64,000 nt of DNA from Alphaproteobacteria bacterium (lineage in GTDB: Bacteria; Pseudomonadota; Alphaproteobacteria; Rhodobacterales; Rhodobacteraceae). The first letter of the stretch is position 1. Every line of letters begins with the position of its first letter. Shown in pieces: positions 1 through 8,892 of this stretch. The stretch spans positions 1-64,000 of the forward strand of contig JAAAPD010000077.1 in the NCBI GenBank assembly GCA_009908505.1, in the 5' to 3' direction. A program made the translations under genes and the position numbers. The notes below the pieces were generated by a model that had not been told where the DNA came from, did no database searches, and saw only the letters and a program-made list of their open reading frames with translations.

Positions 1-927
1 ATTGGGAAGGATTTCCCTGAAGACGAGGTATCCCAGCCCCTCGCCGCGCAGCTTGGCGGCCTCGATATAGTCCATCACGACGATGTTCTGCCCCACGGCA
101 CGGGCCAGGCGATAGACCCGCGTGCTGTCGATCACCGCGATTATGACGATCATGAACCAGGTCAATGGAATACCGAGCTTGGGCGCCCAGACAGTGGCAA
201 TCGTCATCAGCAGAAGGGCGAAGATCAGCGACGGGATCGCCATCAGGACATCCACCGCACGGCTGAACAATTGGTCCAGCCAGCCACCCAGTGTCGCCGC
301 CAAGAACCCGAAGGTGCCACCCAGCAGGAAGGCCAAGACCGTTGTCACGAAAGCGATGCCCACGGTATTCTGGGCCCCGAAAATCAGGCGGGACAGGATG
401 TCCCGGCCGATCTGGTCCGTGCCCAGAGGGTAGACCGGATCACCGCCCAGCGCCGGATCGCCCCCGGCCACAACATTTGCCGCGCCAAGCACTTCTTCTT
501 GCCCGTGCGGCGCGATCGCCCCGGCAAAAATGGCGACAACGGCGTAGATCAGGATGACCAGGATACCGAAGGATGCCGTCAGAGGCATTTGCCGGAACAG
601 CTTGCGCGTGGCGGTCGTGCCGATATTGCGTCCCAACAGGCGGAACAGCCAGGCTGCGGCCGCGAAGATTAGGAACCCCTGAACCGCCCATCGAAAGAAC
701 ACGACCCCTGCATTGGCAATGCCCGCCTCGGTGACCTTGGGTTGGAAGTAATACCAAACCGCGAGGACCAGAAGCGTCGCAGCCAAAACGTAGCCGAAAG
801 CCTCGCCGTAGGACATGTCGCGGAACTTCGGGGCGTCGCCTGTTACCTTCTGCCCGGCAACGCGGAACAGGAACGCCATGGCCGTGAGGGCAGTGAGGCC
901 AAGCAGAAGGATCATCCATCCGCTCAT
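1..927 (-). CDS. Peptide ABC transporter permease (DppC/OppC type), 3' end cut by the window
   Basis: Inner-membrane permease subunit of a family-5 (dipeptide/oligopeptide/nickel) ABC importer. The ATG at 925-927 overlaps the stop of the upstream permease by four bases (ATGA). The frame stays open for 309 codons to the window edge. The usual DppC/OppC body begins only near residue 108; before it lies an extension with about three hydrophobic helices. Hallmarks are the GTDQIGRDILSRL-like segment and the EAA loop (DYIEAAKLRGEG), where the sequence leaves the window. It pairs with the permease at 924-1916; ATPase and binding-protein genes are presumably further left. The substrate is not readable from sequence. 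Confidence 0.9.
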   Translation of the reverse strand, partial: MSGWMILLLGLTALTAMAFLFRVAGQKVTGDAPKFRDMSYGEAFGYVLAATLLVLAVWYYFQPKVTEAGIANAGVVFFRWAVQGFLIFAAAAWLFRLLGRNIGTTATRKLFRQMPLTASFGILVILIYAVVAIFAGAIAPHGQEEVLGAANVVAGGDPALGGDPVYPLGTDQIGRDILSRLIFGAQNTVGIAFVTTVLAFLLGGTFGFLAATLGGWLDQLFSRAVDVLMAIPSLIFALLLMTIATVWAPKLGIPLTWFMIVIIAVIDSTRVYRLARAVGQNIVVMDYIEAAKLRGEGLGYLVFREILPN

Positions 928-1916
928 TTCGGATGCCTCAGGCGCGGGTTGGACAAGATCGACAGGATGTCGGCCGTCAGGTTCAACAGGATATAGGCCG
1001 CGGCGAAGATAAGGCAGCAGGCCTGGACCACCGGGATGTCGCGGATCTTCACGCTATCGACGAAGAGCTGGCCGATACCTGGATAGACGAACACGACCTC
1101 GACCACGACCACGCCGGTGATCAGGTAGGCCAGGTTCAGCGCGATGACGTTGATGATCGGGGCCAGCGCATTTGGCAGAGCATGCTTCACGATCACCCGG
1201 ATGGGCGACAGGCCCTTGAGGCGCGCCATCTCGATATAGGGCGAGGCCAGCAGATTGATGATCGCGGCCCGCGTCATCCGCATCATGTGCGCGGTGACCA
1301 CAAGGGTCAGCGTCAGCGCGGGCAAAAGCGATTTTTCGACACGCTCCCAGAACGGCATGCCCTGGTAGATGTTCGAAAGGCTTGGCAGGATCGGATTGAG
1401 CACGGCCAGGAACAGGATCAGCACATAGGCCATGAAGAATTCCGGGCTGGAAATCGAGCTGAGCGTGAAGATGTTGGCCGACCGGTCGAAGGCCGTATCG
1501 CGGTAAAGGGCAGCCAGGATACCCAGCGTGATCGAGAATGGTACTGCGATAGATGCTGTGACGCCTGCCAGGAACAGCGTATTCGACAGACGCGGTGCGA
1601 TCTGCTCGACCACAGTGGTCGTATCGGATCCGCCACCAAGGTTACTGACCCGATTGAGCTGCGAAAAGCTGGTGCCCAGATCCAGCGTCAGCATTCCGCG
1701 CAACCAGTCGATATAGCGCAGAACAAGGGGTTGGTCCAACCCGAGATCTCGCCGAATGGTTGCGACTGTCTCGGGCGTGGCGCCCTGGCCCAGGATCAAC
1801 TCGGCAAAGTCCCCCGGCAAGAGGTTGACCGCCACGAAGATCACGATGGACACGACGAACAGCGTTACCAGACCGAGACCGAGGCGCTGGAGAATAATCC
1901 TCAGGATTGAGTTCAC
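924..1916 (-). CDS. Peptide ABC transporter permease (DppB/OppB type)
   Basis: 330-residue inner-membrane permease of the DppB/OppB family, forming the heterodimeric channel with the downstream permease. The N-terminal hydrophobic helix is followed by the family's PGD...LGLDQPLVLRYIDWL region, and an EAA-type loop (IEMARLKGLSPIRVIVKHALPNAL) lies around residues 230-255. The start is a GTG with an AGGGACGG-like ribosome site just upstream. A 47-base gap separates it from the proline iminopeptidase on the same strand, so the three may be one transcript. The transported peptide or metal is unknown. Confidence 0.9.
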   Translation of the reverse strand: MNSILRIILQRLGLGLVTLFVVSIVIFVAVNLLPGDFAELILGQGATPETVATIRRDLGLDQPLVLRYIDWLRGMLTLDLGTSFSQLNRVSNLGGGSDTTTVVEQIAPRLSNTLFLAGVTASIAVPFSITLGILAALYRDTAFDRSANIFTLSSISSPEFFMAYVLILFLAVLNPILPSLSNIYQGMPFWERVEKSLLPALTLTLVVTAHMMRMTRAAIINLLASPYIEMARLKGLSPIRVIVKHALPNALAPIINVIALNLAYLITGVVVVEVVFVYPGIGQLFVDSVKIRDIPVVQACCLIFAAAYILLNLTADILSILSNPRLRHPK

Positions 1917-1963
1917 AATTCCGTCCCTGCTTTGCAGTCAGGTTACTGGAAGCCCCCCGTCAT

Positions 1964-2950
1964 TCAACCCCCTGCATGCCGGCGCTGCGCGATGCGATCG
2001 GTTGCGCGCACAAGTTCCGCGCTGATTCCGGGTTCCGACAGGGCATGGCCGGCCTTGGGCACCATGACCAGTCGCCCCGCCGGCCAGGCTTGTGACAAAC
2101 GATGAGCCGAGGCGGGCGGGCAGATCATGTCAAAACGGCCTTGCACGATCACGCCCGGAATGTGTGCGATCCGGTCCATCCGGTTCAGAATCCGGGTGTT
2201 TTTGTCGAGGAACGCGCCATTGTGAAAATAATGGCATTCCAACCGGGCAAAGGCCCGGGCGTATTCCCCCGACCCATCCATGCCCGTGCCGTTGCTGTCG
2301 ATCGAGGCCAAGGCGTTTTCCCACCCCGCCCACGCGCGGGCATAGCGGGCCTGAACCATCTGGTCTTCGGAAAACAGGCGCTTGTGATAGGCGGTGATCA
2401 TTTCGCCCCGTTCCGCCTCGGGGACCAGCTTGACGAACCTGTCCCACAGTTCGGGCCAGAATTTGCCGGCCCCGCCCTCGTAGAACCAGTCGAGCTCGTC
2501 CCGCGTCGCAAGGAAAACGCCACGCAACACCAGGTCGCGCACTCGGTCGGGATGTTCTTGGGCATAGACCAGGGCCAGCGTGGCGCCCCAACTGCCGCCG
2601 AAGGCAACCCAGCTATCGATGCCCAGCGCATCCCGGATCCGTTCGATATCACGAACAAGGTGCCACGTCGTATTCGCCTCGACACTGGCATGGGGGCGCG
2701 AGCGGCCGCATCCACGCTGGTCGAACAGGATCACGCGGTAGGCGGCCGGATCGAAATAGCGTCGCATGGCGGGGCTGCATCCGCCGCCGGGCCCGCCATG
2801 CAGAACGATCACCGGCAACCCATCGGGATTGCCGCATTGTTCGACATAAATGTTGTGCCCATCGCCGACATCCATCATCCGCTGATCGAAAGGTTCGATC
2901 TGAGCGTATAGATGCGCGGCCGCGCGCCTTTGTTCCGGGACCTTGTCCAT
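1964..2950 (-). CDS. pip: Proline iminopeptidase (alpha/beta-hydrolase)
   Basis: Cytoplasmic serine peptidase that removes N-terminal proline from peptides (S33 family). The oxyanion signature HGGPGGG (about residues 52-58), DQRGCGRS and the nucleophile elbow GGSWG are visible. The C-terminal part carries the Asp (GRFDMICP) and His (PKAGHA) of the triad. At about 328 residues it is of normal size. The ATG at 2950 has AGGA five bases upstream and is preferred over the ATG six bases earlier. It lies 47 bases upstream of two peptide-transporter permeases on the same strand, suggesting peptide uptake coupled to hydrolysis. It is divergent from ubiG. Confidence 0.9.
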   Translation of the reverse strand: MDKVPEQRRAAAHLYAQIEPFDQRMMDVGDGHNIYVEQCGNPDGLPVIVLHGGPGGGCSPAMRRYFDPAAYRVILFDQRGCGRSRPHASVEANTTWHLVRDIERIRDALGIDSWVAFGGSWGATLALVYAQEHPDRVRDLVLRGVFLATRDELDWFYEGGAGKFWPELWDRFVKLVPEAERGEMITAYHKRLFSEDQMVQARYARAWAGWENALASIDSNGTGMDGSGEYARAFARLECHYFHNGAFLDKNTRILNRMDRIAHIPGVIVQGRFDMICPPASAHRLSQAWPAGRLVMVPKAGHALSEPGISAELVRATDRIAQRRHAGG

Positions 2951-3018
2951 GTCCATCCTATATGAAAACGAGGGCCTGATACCCTGCCGTGAATTGGCAT
3001 GCCATTTTGGAGAGTGTG

Positions 3019-3765
3019 ATGCAAACCGGACCCAGCACGATCGACGACAGCGAAGTCGCCAAGTTCGAGGCGATGGCCGCCGAATGGTGGGATACAGAGG
3101 GCAAGTTCAAGCCGCTGCACATGCTCAATCCGACGCGGCTTGACTACATCACGCGCCAGATCGCGGCCGAGTTCGGGCGTGACCTCTCGGATGACGCGCC
3201 CTTCAAGGGGTTGCGCCTTCTCGATATCGGCTGTGGCGGCGGGCTTTTGTGCGAACCGATGGCCCGGCTGGGCGCGGATGTCGTGGGGGCCGATGCGGCG
3301 GCGGGCAACATACCGGTCGCCCGGGTTCACGCGGAACAATCAGGGTTGGACATCGACTATCGCCATACCACAGCAGAGGATCTGGCCGCCGGCGGCGAAC
3401 AGTTCGACGTGGTGCTGAACATGGAAGTGGTCGAACATGTCGCCGACCCGCAGGCCTATCTGAATGCCTGTCAGGCCTTGTTGAAACCAGGCGGCCTGCA
3501 CATCTGTTCCACCATCAACCGCAACCCGAAAAGCTTTGCCATGGCCATTGTCGGGGCCGAATACGTGATGCGCTGGCTGCCCAAGGGCACCCATGAATGG
3601 AGCAAGTTCATCACCCCGGACGAACTTTTCGCGATGCTTCGCCAATCCGGGCTGGATCCGGTGGATCGCAAGGGGTTCAGCTTCAACCCGGTGCTCTGGT
3701 CCTGGTCGATCTCGGAGCGTGACCTGTCTGTCAACTACGTGACCGCCGCGATCCGCCGTCACTGA
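3019..3765 (+). CDS. ubiG: Bifunctional 2-polyprenyl-6-hydroxyphenol methylase / 3-demethylubiquinol O-methyltransferase
   Basis: SAM-dependent O-methyltransferase acting at two steps of ubiquinone synthesis. The 248-residue length is typical. The N-terminal [14 protein letters not shown] motif is characteristic of UbiG, followed by the SAM site [18 protein letters not shown] (about residues 65-82), and LKPGG and STINRNPKS further on. I chose the ATG at 3019 because GGAGAG lies just upstream; an in-frame GTG at 2989 would add ten residues with no family match. Its end overlaps the convergent GNAT gene by seven bases. The upstream gap to pip is 68 bases and must hold both promoters. Confidence 0.95.
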   Translation: MQTGPSTIDDSEVAKFEAMAAEWWDTEGKFKPLHMLNPTRLDYITRQIAAEFGRDLSDDAPFKGLRLLDIGCGGGLLCEPMARLGADVVGADAAAGNIPVARVHAEQSGLDIDYRHTTAEDLAAGGEQFDVVLNMEVVEHVADPQAYLNACQALLKPGGLHICSTINRNPKSFAMAIVGAEYVMRWLPKGTHEWSKFITPDELFAMLRQSGLDPVDRKGFSFNPVLWSWSISERDLSVNYVTAAIRRH

Positions 3766-4535
3766 GGCCGTTTCAGAGCCGACAAGACAGTTTCATGCCG
3801 GGCAAAACCGGCCCGGCGATAGATGCGTCCGGCGTCCCCGTCCGCCTCGGCGACGATAACGGCCTTGGCATCCGGCGACCTGTCGAAGGCCCAGCGCCCA
3901 ACATGACCCAGCAAGGCGGCGCAAAGACCCCGTCGGCGATGGCTGGCGCGGGTCTGCACATCCTGGAACCGGATCAGGTCGCGGCTCATGAGAACCCCCA
4001 TGCTGGCCACCGGCAAGTCCCGATCCCAAAGGGCGAACCATTGCCCAAGGCCGCGCGAGATCTGCGCGCGCCGATTGGCATAACGTTTTGCCAGGTAGTC
4101 CGCGTACGAAACCGGGTCGTGTCCGTCCTCGATCCCGATCTGAAGCCCGAATGCCACCAGGGGCTGCCAATCCGCATCCGCTTGCGGCGAGCGCAAGGTC
4201 AAGTCGGTGGGCAGGTCCGGGGCCTTGATCGCAGTGCGGAGGGTCAGCACATCGTCCCGCTCCACCTCGTAGCCCCGGGTTTCGAAACAGCGCGTGTCCG
4301 GCTCCGCGCAATCCCATTGCAGGCAGATATGCCCGGCCCTTGGATGCGCGGCGCGAAACAGGTGCTCGGCGCGGTCCGCGGCGATGCCGGCGTCACGCAG
4401 GATCACGCAATTCCCGAACCAGAAATCGGGCTCGTCCGGCGTAGTCTGCACGATGTGGTCGCCCCGATCCTCGAACGTGCTAAGCCCATCCATGGCCAGC
4501 GCGTCCGTCGCAAGGCCGAGAGAGCGGAACATCAT
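3759..4535 (-). CDS. GNAT-family N-acetyltransferase
   Basis: 258-residue protein whose C-terminal half has a GNAT fold. The acetyl-CoA pyrophosphate loop appears as [16 protein letters not shown], followed by [19 protein letters not shown] near the end. The N-terminal half is less conserved and may be a second, degenerate GNAT-like domain. The acceptor substrate is unknown. The start overlaps the stop of the MarR-type gene by four bases, so it is the last gene of the run from comF leftward. Its 3' end overlaps that of ubiG. Confidence 0.8.
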   Translation of the reverse strand: MMFRSLGLATDALAMDGLSTFEDRGDHIVQTTPDEPDFWFGNCVILRDAGIAADRAEHLFRAAHPRAGHICLQWDCAEPDTRCFETRGYEVERDDVLTLRTAIKAPDLPTDLTLRSPQADADWQPLVAFGLQIGIEDGHDPVSYADYLAKRYANRRAQISRGLGQWFALWDRDLPVASMGVLMSRDLIRFQDVQTRASHRRRGLCAALLGHVGRWAFDRSPDAKAVIVAEADGDAGRIYRRAGFARHETVLSALKRPQ

Positions 4536-4975
4536 TCGTCCTCGGACAGGTTCACCCGCAGCGCGCGCAGGATCGGCAGAACCGCCCGAACCTTGTCGGC
4601 GCCGATCTCTTCCACCGCCTCGGCGATGATCGGTGCGATGGCGGCCAGTGCGGTATCGCGCGCAGTCCGTCCGGACGGGCTGATCGTGACCATCTTGCGC
4701 CGGGCATCATTCCAGTCGGGCCGGATATGCACGTATCCCGCCACTTCGAGCTTGCGCAGGGTGTTCGTCATTGCGCCCCGCGTCAGGTGAAATGTCCGTG
4801 CCAGCTGCGCGGGGGACTTCTCCGTCTGGCTGCGCGCCAGATGGTTGAGCACCGAGAAATGGCTCAGCTCCATCCCTCTCGGCAGGGCCTTGGCCACGTT
4901 GTTACGCGCAAGCTGATCCACGGTCAGGATCTCGCTGAAGAGCGCAACGGCAAGGCTGTCTGTCTGGGTGCTCAT
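4532..4975 (-). CDS. MarR-family transcriptional regulator
   Basis: 147-residue winged-helix DNA-binding protein. The central segment (SPAQLARTFHLTRGAMTNTLRKLEVAGYV, about residues 55-83) is the helix-turn-helix, followed by the wing (DARRKMVTISPSGR). It is translationally coupled to both neighbours by four-base overlaps: nitrilase upstream and GNAT downstream. It may therefore be co-regulated with, or autoregulate, this cluster. No ligand or target operator can be assigned from the sequence. Confidence 0.88.
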   Translation of the reverse strand: MSTQTDSLAVALFSEILTVDQLARNNVAKALPRGMELSHFSVLNHLARSQTEKSPAQLARTFHLTRGAMTNTLRKLEVAGYVHIRPDWNDARRKMVTISPSGRTARDTALAAIAPIIAEAVEEIGADKVRAVLPILRALRVNLSEDE

Positions 4976-5799
4976 GGTCCCGAGAATTTCCGGTCGCTGT
5001 GGATCGCCGGCAAGCGGCTGCGGGTATCTGCCACTTGTTCCAACGCAATATCAACTGTGTAAACACCGGTTTCCTTGCCGGCGTCCAAAAGAACGGCACC
5101 CCAGGGCGAAACGACCATGCTGTGACCATATGTTTGACGCGCCCGCCCGGCACGGGCCTTGTGCCGCCCGGCCTGCGCCGCGGCGATGACGAAACAGCCG
5201 GTTTCGATTGCCCGGGCCCGCAAGAGCGTTTCCCAATGGGCTTGGCCCGTCACCGGCGAAAAGGCCGAAGGCACCAACAAGACCTCGGCTCCGGCCCGGG
5301 CAAGCCGCCGGTAAAGATGCGCAAAGCGCAGGTCGTAACACACCGAAAGCCCGAAACAGCCCAGCGGAGACGGGGCCAGAACGGCACTGTCACCGGGTGC
5401 ATACCCACCGGATTCACGATATGTCTCGGCCTCGGACACCTGCACGTCGAACATGTGGATCTTGTCGTAACGTGCGACGATTTGGCCCTCGGGAGAGACC
5501 AGGAAAGACCTGTTCACGAAACGGCCCCCTGTCCCGCCCTTCAGCGCCAGCGAACCGATGGAAAGCCACAGGCCCAGATCGCACGCCTTGTCCCGCAAGC
5601 CGGCAAGCACGGGATCGTCGGTTTCCGGTGCCAGGACCGCCTGCTGGTGGGCACGGTCAAGGCTGACGCAATTGCTCACTTCCGGAGTCAGGGCGATCTG
5701 CGCGCCCTGCTCCGCGGCCTCTTCCATCATCCCGCGCAGGCTTTCCAGGTTCTCGGCGGGATCGTCGCTGGAACACAGTTGAAGAAGCGCGGCCTTCAC
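4972..5799 (-). CDS. Carbon-nitrogen hydrolase (Nit/nitrilase superfamily amidase)
   Basis: 275-residue cytoplasmic omega-amidase-like enzyme. The catalytic triad is visible as Glu40 (ALTPE), Lys113 (RYDKIHMFD) and Cys154 (SVCYDLRF). The overall pattern resembles Nit1/Nit2 proteins that hydrolyse deaminated glutathione or alpha-keto amides; that assignment is inference. The start is a GTG overlapping the stop of the glutaredoxin gene (GTGA). Adjacency to a glutaredoxin is consistent with a glutathione-related role, for example clearing deaminated glutathione. Confidence 0.88.
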   Translation of the reverse strand: MKAALLQLCSSDDPAENLESLRGMMEEAAEQGAQIALTPEVSNCVSLDRAHQQAVLAPETDDPVLAGLRDKACDLGLWLSIGSLALKGGTGGRFVNRSFLVSPEGQIVARYDKIHMFDVQVSEAETYRESGGYAPGDSAVLAPSPLGCFGLSVCYDLRFAHLYRRLARAGAEVLLVPSAFSPVTGQAHWETLLRARAIETGCFVIAAAQAGRHKARAGRARQTYGHSMVVSPWGAVLLDAGKETGVYTVDIALEQVADTRSRLPAIHSDRKFSGP

Positions 5800-6053
5800 G
5801 CCGCCAGCAAACCGTCGAGCTTGCCCGCGCGTTCCAGGGCGAAAAGCTCGTCGCAGCCGCCGACATGGTCGTCCCCGATAAAAATCTGCGGCACCGTGCG
5901 GCCGCCATTCGCGCGCTGCATCATTTCGGCGCGGCGTTCCGGCTCGACCGAGATATCGACCTCGGAAAAGGTGACGCCCTTGGAATTGAGCAGCCGCTTG
6001 GCGGCGTGGCAGAAGCCGCAGAACGGCGATGTGTAGATTTCGACAGGTTTCAT
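5796..6053 (-). CDS. grxC: Glutaredoxin 3 (GrxC)
   Basis: 85-residue dithiol glutaredoxin that reduces disulfides with glutathione in the cytosol. The active site is Cys12-Gly-Phe-Cys15, where many family members have CPYC; the Gly-Phe pair is a variation common in alphaproteobacteria. The TVPQIFIGDDHVGGCDEL segment supplies the cis-proline and glutathione-binding loop. It lies 29 bases downstream of comF and overlaps the nitrilase gene. Confidence 0.95.
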   Translation of the reverse strand: MKPVEIYTSPFCGFCHAAKRLLNSKGVTFSEVDISVEPERRAEMMQRANGGRTVPQIFIGDDHVGGCDELFALERAGKLDGLLAA

Positions 6054-6082
6054 GTCAGGCCCTTGAATTGTTCCCTGTCAAT

Positions 6083-6823
6083 CTAGGCATCTTTGGTCAC
6101 GCGGGCCAGTGCCAGCACGCAGACCTCGCTTGCACCGGCGGCAAGGCAGGCCTCGGTCGTCGCAGCGAAGGTGGCACCGCTGGTCATGACATCGTCGATG
6201 ATGATGACCTGTCGCCCCTCCAATTGCGCACCTTTTTGCGGATGCGGTCTGATCGCCCCGGCCAGTGCCCGGAACCTTGCGTCGCGGTCGTGCCCGTCAA
6301 GCGGCGCTGTGGCCCTGGATCGTTGCAGCGCATCGGGAACGTAGTCTGACGGCGCGAGCTGGGACAGCTGCTGCGCCAGAACCGCGGATTGGTTGAACTT
6401 GCGTTGGGCCAACCGGCGCCAATGCAGGGGCACCGGAACCAAGGCAGGGCGTTCGGACCAGATGGGACGGGCCGCACGCAGCAACCATGGGGCCGCCGCA
6501 CGGGCCAGTTCGATCCGGTCACCATGCTTGAGCCGTAGCACCAACCGCCGCCCAAGGTCGCGATAGGCGAAGGCCGCGCGCCCGCGTGTCCAGGGCCGGG
6601 CGATCCGCAGGCAATCGTCGCAAAGCGCGTCACTTTCACCGGGCTCACCAGGCTGGCCCGGCAAGAGACACCCGCAGGCATCGCATGTCAGCCCCTCGAT
6701 AAAGGGCGTATCCCGCCAGCACGCACCGCATAGCGAAAAATCGACGGCGGTGCGGGCATCGCACATGACGCATTGCGGCGGGTAGACCGCCTCGACAAGG
6801 CTTTGAATCGCTGTGCGTATCAT
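6083..6823 (-). CDS. ComF-family phosphoribosyltransferase-like protein
   Basis: 246-residue double-zinc-ribbon plus phosphoribosyltransferase protein. N-terminal cysteine pairs (CVMC, CGAC, CDAC, CDDC within residues 15-75) form the zinc part. The PRPP-binding loop is VIIIDDVMTSGATF near residue 205. Family members are linked to DNA uptake in competent bacteria, but the biochemical function is unsettled. It is divergent from the methyltransferase gene with only 14 bases between the two start codons, so their promoters must overlap each other's coding regions. It heads the minus-strand run comF-grxC-nitrilase-MarR-GNAT. Confidence 0.9.
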   Translation of the reverse strand: MIRTAIQSLVEAVYPPQCVMCDARTAVDFSLCGACWRDTPFIEGLTCDACGCLLPGQPGEPGESDALCDDCLRIARPWTRGRAAFAYRDLGRRLVLRLKHGDRIELARAAAPWLLRAARPIWSERPALVPVPLHWRRLAQRKFNQSAVLAQQLSQLAPSDYVPDALQRSRATAPLDGHDRDARFRALAGAIRPHPQKGAQLEGRQVIIIDDVMTSGATFAATTEACLAAGASEVCVLALARVTKDA

Positions 6824-6837
6824 CTACATCGCCTATA

Positions 6838-7671
6838 ATGACAGAGCCGCCCCGCCTGACCGATCGACCGGCCCTTGACCGGATGCGCCGCCGTGCAGCC
6901 GCAACCGGCCCTGTGCTGTTCCTGCAAGAGGCGGCCGCGGACGATGTTCAGGAAAGGCTCGCAGCGGTTAACAGAAAGTTTACATCGCCCGCGATCGTCA
7001 CTCCGTGGCCCGATCTGTGGCGCGAAAGACAACCCCAGGCGACCACAGTGCCCGATTCCGAGGTGCTGGGCCTGCAACAGGGCCAACACGACTTGGTCAT
7101 CCACGCCCTCTCACTGCACTGGGCCGATGACCCGATCGGCCAACTGGTGCAATGCCGCCGTGCCTTGAAACCCGATGGGCTCTTGCTGGTTACGCTTTTC
7201 GGTGGACAGACCCTTCATGAATTGCGCACCGCACTGGCCGAGGCGGAAAGCCGCGCTACTGGTGGCCTGTCGCCGCGCGTGCTGCCGATGGCGGAATTGC
7301 GGGACCTTGGCGGGTTGCTTCAACGTGCCGGGTTCGCCCTGCCGGTGGCCGATACGATGCCTCTGCGCGCGACCTATCGCGACGTGCTGCACTTGTTGCA
7401 AGACCTGCGCGGCATGGGCGAGACCAACGCGATGTGGGCGCGGCACCGTACCCCGCTGCGCCGCGACATACTGCCGCTATTGCAACAGATCTACCATAAC
7501 GCCTTTGCAGAGCCGGATGGGCGCCTGCCCGCCACGTTCGAAATCGTCACCCTGACCGGATGGGCGCCCAGCGCCGACCAACAGAAACCATTGCGGCCCG
7601 GCTCGGCCTCGCACCGGCTGGCCGATGTCTTGGGTACGGACGAAGTGCCGCTGGAGGACGGGAATGATTGA
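6838..7671 (+). CDS. SAM-dependent methyltransferase, BioC/NDUFAF5-like
   Basis: 277-residue class I methyltransferase-fold protein. The glycine-rich SAM loop is not canonical, but the post-I region (HDLVIHALSLHWADDPIGQL ... LKPDGLLLVTLFGGQTLHELRTAL) matches the NDUFAF5/BioC-like group. In mitochondria NDUFAF5 is a complex I assembly factor, so a role in respiratory complex maturation is possible here but inferred. It starts 14 bases from the divergent comF gene and precedes hemH. Confidence 0.8.
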   Translation: MTEPPRLTDRPALDRMRRRAAATGPVLFLQEAAADDVQERLAAVNRKFTSPAIVTPWPDLWRERQPQATTVPDSEVLGLQQGQHDLVIHALSLHWADDPIGQLVQCRRALKPDGLLLVTLFGGQTLHELRTALAEAESRATGGLSPRVLPMAELRDLGGLLQRAGFALPVADTMPLRATYRDVLHLLQDLRGMGETNAMWARHRTPLRRDILPLLQQIYHNAFAEPDGRLPATFEIVTLTGWAPSADQQKPLRPGSASHRLADVLGTDEVPLEDGND

Positions 7672-7728
7672 CCATCCGGGCGGACGCGCTAATCACAACA
7701 CAAGACAAAATCAGTAAATGGACGCCAC

Positions 7729-8787
7729 ATGACCAAGACCGAGGCCACCTGCCCCGCACATGCCCCTGCGGACCATCCCAAGATCAAGCCCGCCAAGGTT
7801 GGGGTGTTGCTGGCCAATCTCGGCACGCCGGATCACTACAGCTATTGGCCGATGCGCCGTTACCTGAACGAATTCCTGTCCGACAAGCGCGTTATCGACT
7901 ATTCGGCCTGGCTCTGGCAGCCACTCTTGCAGCTTGTCATCCTGACCAAACGGCCCTTTTCCAGTGGTGAAGCCTACAAGTCGATTTGGAACGAAGAAGC
8001 GGGCGAAAGCCCCCTGATGACCATCACCAAGGACCAGACCGCCGCCATGGCGACCCGCCTGAAAGACAGGTTCGACGATGATGTGATAGTGGATTTCTGC
8101 ATGCGCTACGGCAATCCCTCGACCAAGTCGAAGGTGCGTGCGATGGTCGAAGCCGGTTGCACGAAGATCCTGTTTTTTCCGCTCTACCCTCATTACGCTG
8201 GTGCAACATCCGCCACTGCGAACGACCAGTTCTTTCGCGCCTTGATGGAGGAGAAGTGGCAGCCGATCGCCCGCGTCGTGCCGCCTTATTTCGACGAACC
8301 GTCCTATATCGAGGCGCTGGCGCAGTCCGTCGAACGGGCTTATGCGGCGAAAGAAGACAAGCCGGACATTCTGGTCTGCTCCTACCACGGGATGCCGCAG
8401 CGCTACCTGACCGAAGGCGACCCCTATCACTGCCAGTGCCAGAAAACGACGCGCCTGCTGAAGGAACGGTTGGGGTGGGATGACATCCAGATCTCCACAA
8501 CGTTCCAGTCGGTATTCGGACCCGAGGAATGGCTGCGGCCCTACACCGTGGAAGAGGTCGCGCGTCTGGCCAAGGAAGACGGAAAGAAAAAGATCGCCGT
8601 GATCGCCCCGGCCTTTTCGGCCGATTGCATCGAAACGCTGGAAGAGATCAACGAGGAGATCAAGGAAAGCTTCGAAGAAGGGGGCGGCGAGGACTTCACC
8701 TATATCCCCTGCCTTAATGCCGACGACGCACACATGGACGCGCTGGCCGGTGTCGTCGAACGGGAATTGCGCGGCTGGCTGGACTGA
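7729..8787 (+). CDS. hemH: Ferrochelatase
   Basis: 352-residue terminal enzyme of protoheme synthesis, inserting Fe2+ into protoporphyrin IX at the inner face of the membrane. The N-terminal family motif VGVLLANLGTPD, the KSIWNEEAGESPL region, the catalytic-His segment CSYHGMPQRYL and the C-terminal IAPAFSADCIETLEEI are all present. The first ~20 residues (with Cys and His) precede the conserved core and are variable in the family. A GC-rich hairpin follows 55 bases after the stop. Confidence 0.97.
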   Translation: MTKTEATCPAHAPADHPKIKPAKVGVLLANLGTPDHYSYWPMRRYLNEFLSDKRVIDYSAWLWQPLLQLVILTKRPFSSGEAYKSIWNEEAGESPLMTITKDQTAAMATRLKDRFDDDVIVDFCMRYGNPSTKSKVRAMVEAGCTKILFFPLYPHYAGATSATANDQFFRALMEEKWQPIARVVPPYFDEPSYIEALAQSVERAYAAKEDKPDILVCSYHGMPQRYLTEGDPYHCQCQKTTRLLKERLGWDDIQISTTFQSVFGPEEWLRPYTVEEVARLAKEDGKKKIAVIAPAFSADCIETLEEINEEIKESFEEGGGEDFTYIPCLNADDAHMDALAGVVERELRGWLD

Positions 8788-8842
8788 GGCGCCCACGGCT
8801 GGCGCGGGCCAACCTTACCGCAGCGGGAATAATGTCAAAGAA

Positions 8843-8870
8843 AAACGCCGCCGGAACCCCGGCGGCGTTT
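8843..8870 (-). terminator. Intrinsic terminator, possibly bidirectional
   Basis: A perfect inverted repeat, AAACGCCGCCGG / CCGGCGGCGTTT, with a four-base loop (AACC) lies between the stops of hemH and the convergent small gene. Read on the minus strand the stem is followed by TTTTTCTTT, a proper U-tract, so it most clearly ends the small-protein transcript. Read on the plus strand only TTTG follows, so hemH termination there would be weaker. Confidence 0.8.
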
Positions 8871-8892
8871 GAAAAACTGTCTGGACCAACAA

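Noticed and set aside
933-1910. 325-codon open frame antisense to the first permease
   Set aside because: Translation is rich in Asp/Gln/His/Arg repeats, the usual complement of hydrophobic permease codons.
6969-6990. CtrA-like motif (TTAA followed at N7 by TTTA) inside the methyltransferase gene
   Set aside because: The second half-site is imperfect and it lies within coding sequence, so chance is the simpler explanation.
7711-8796. 361-codon open frame antisense to hemH
   Set aside because: It is fully opposite a well-matched ferrochelatase, has low-complexity His/Arg/Gly composition and no recognisable motif; a GC-rich shadow frame.
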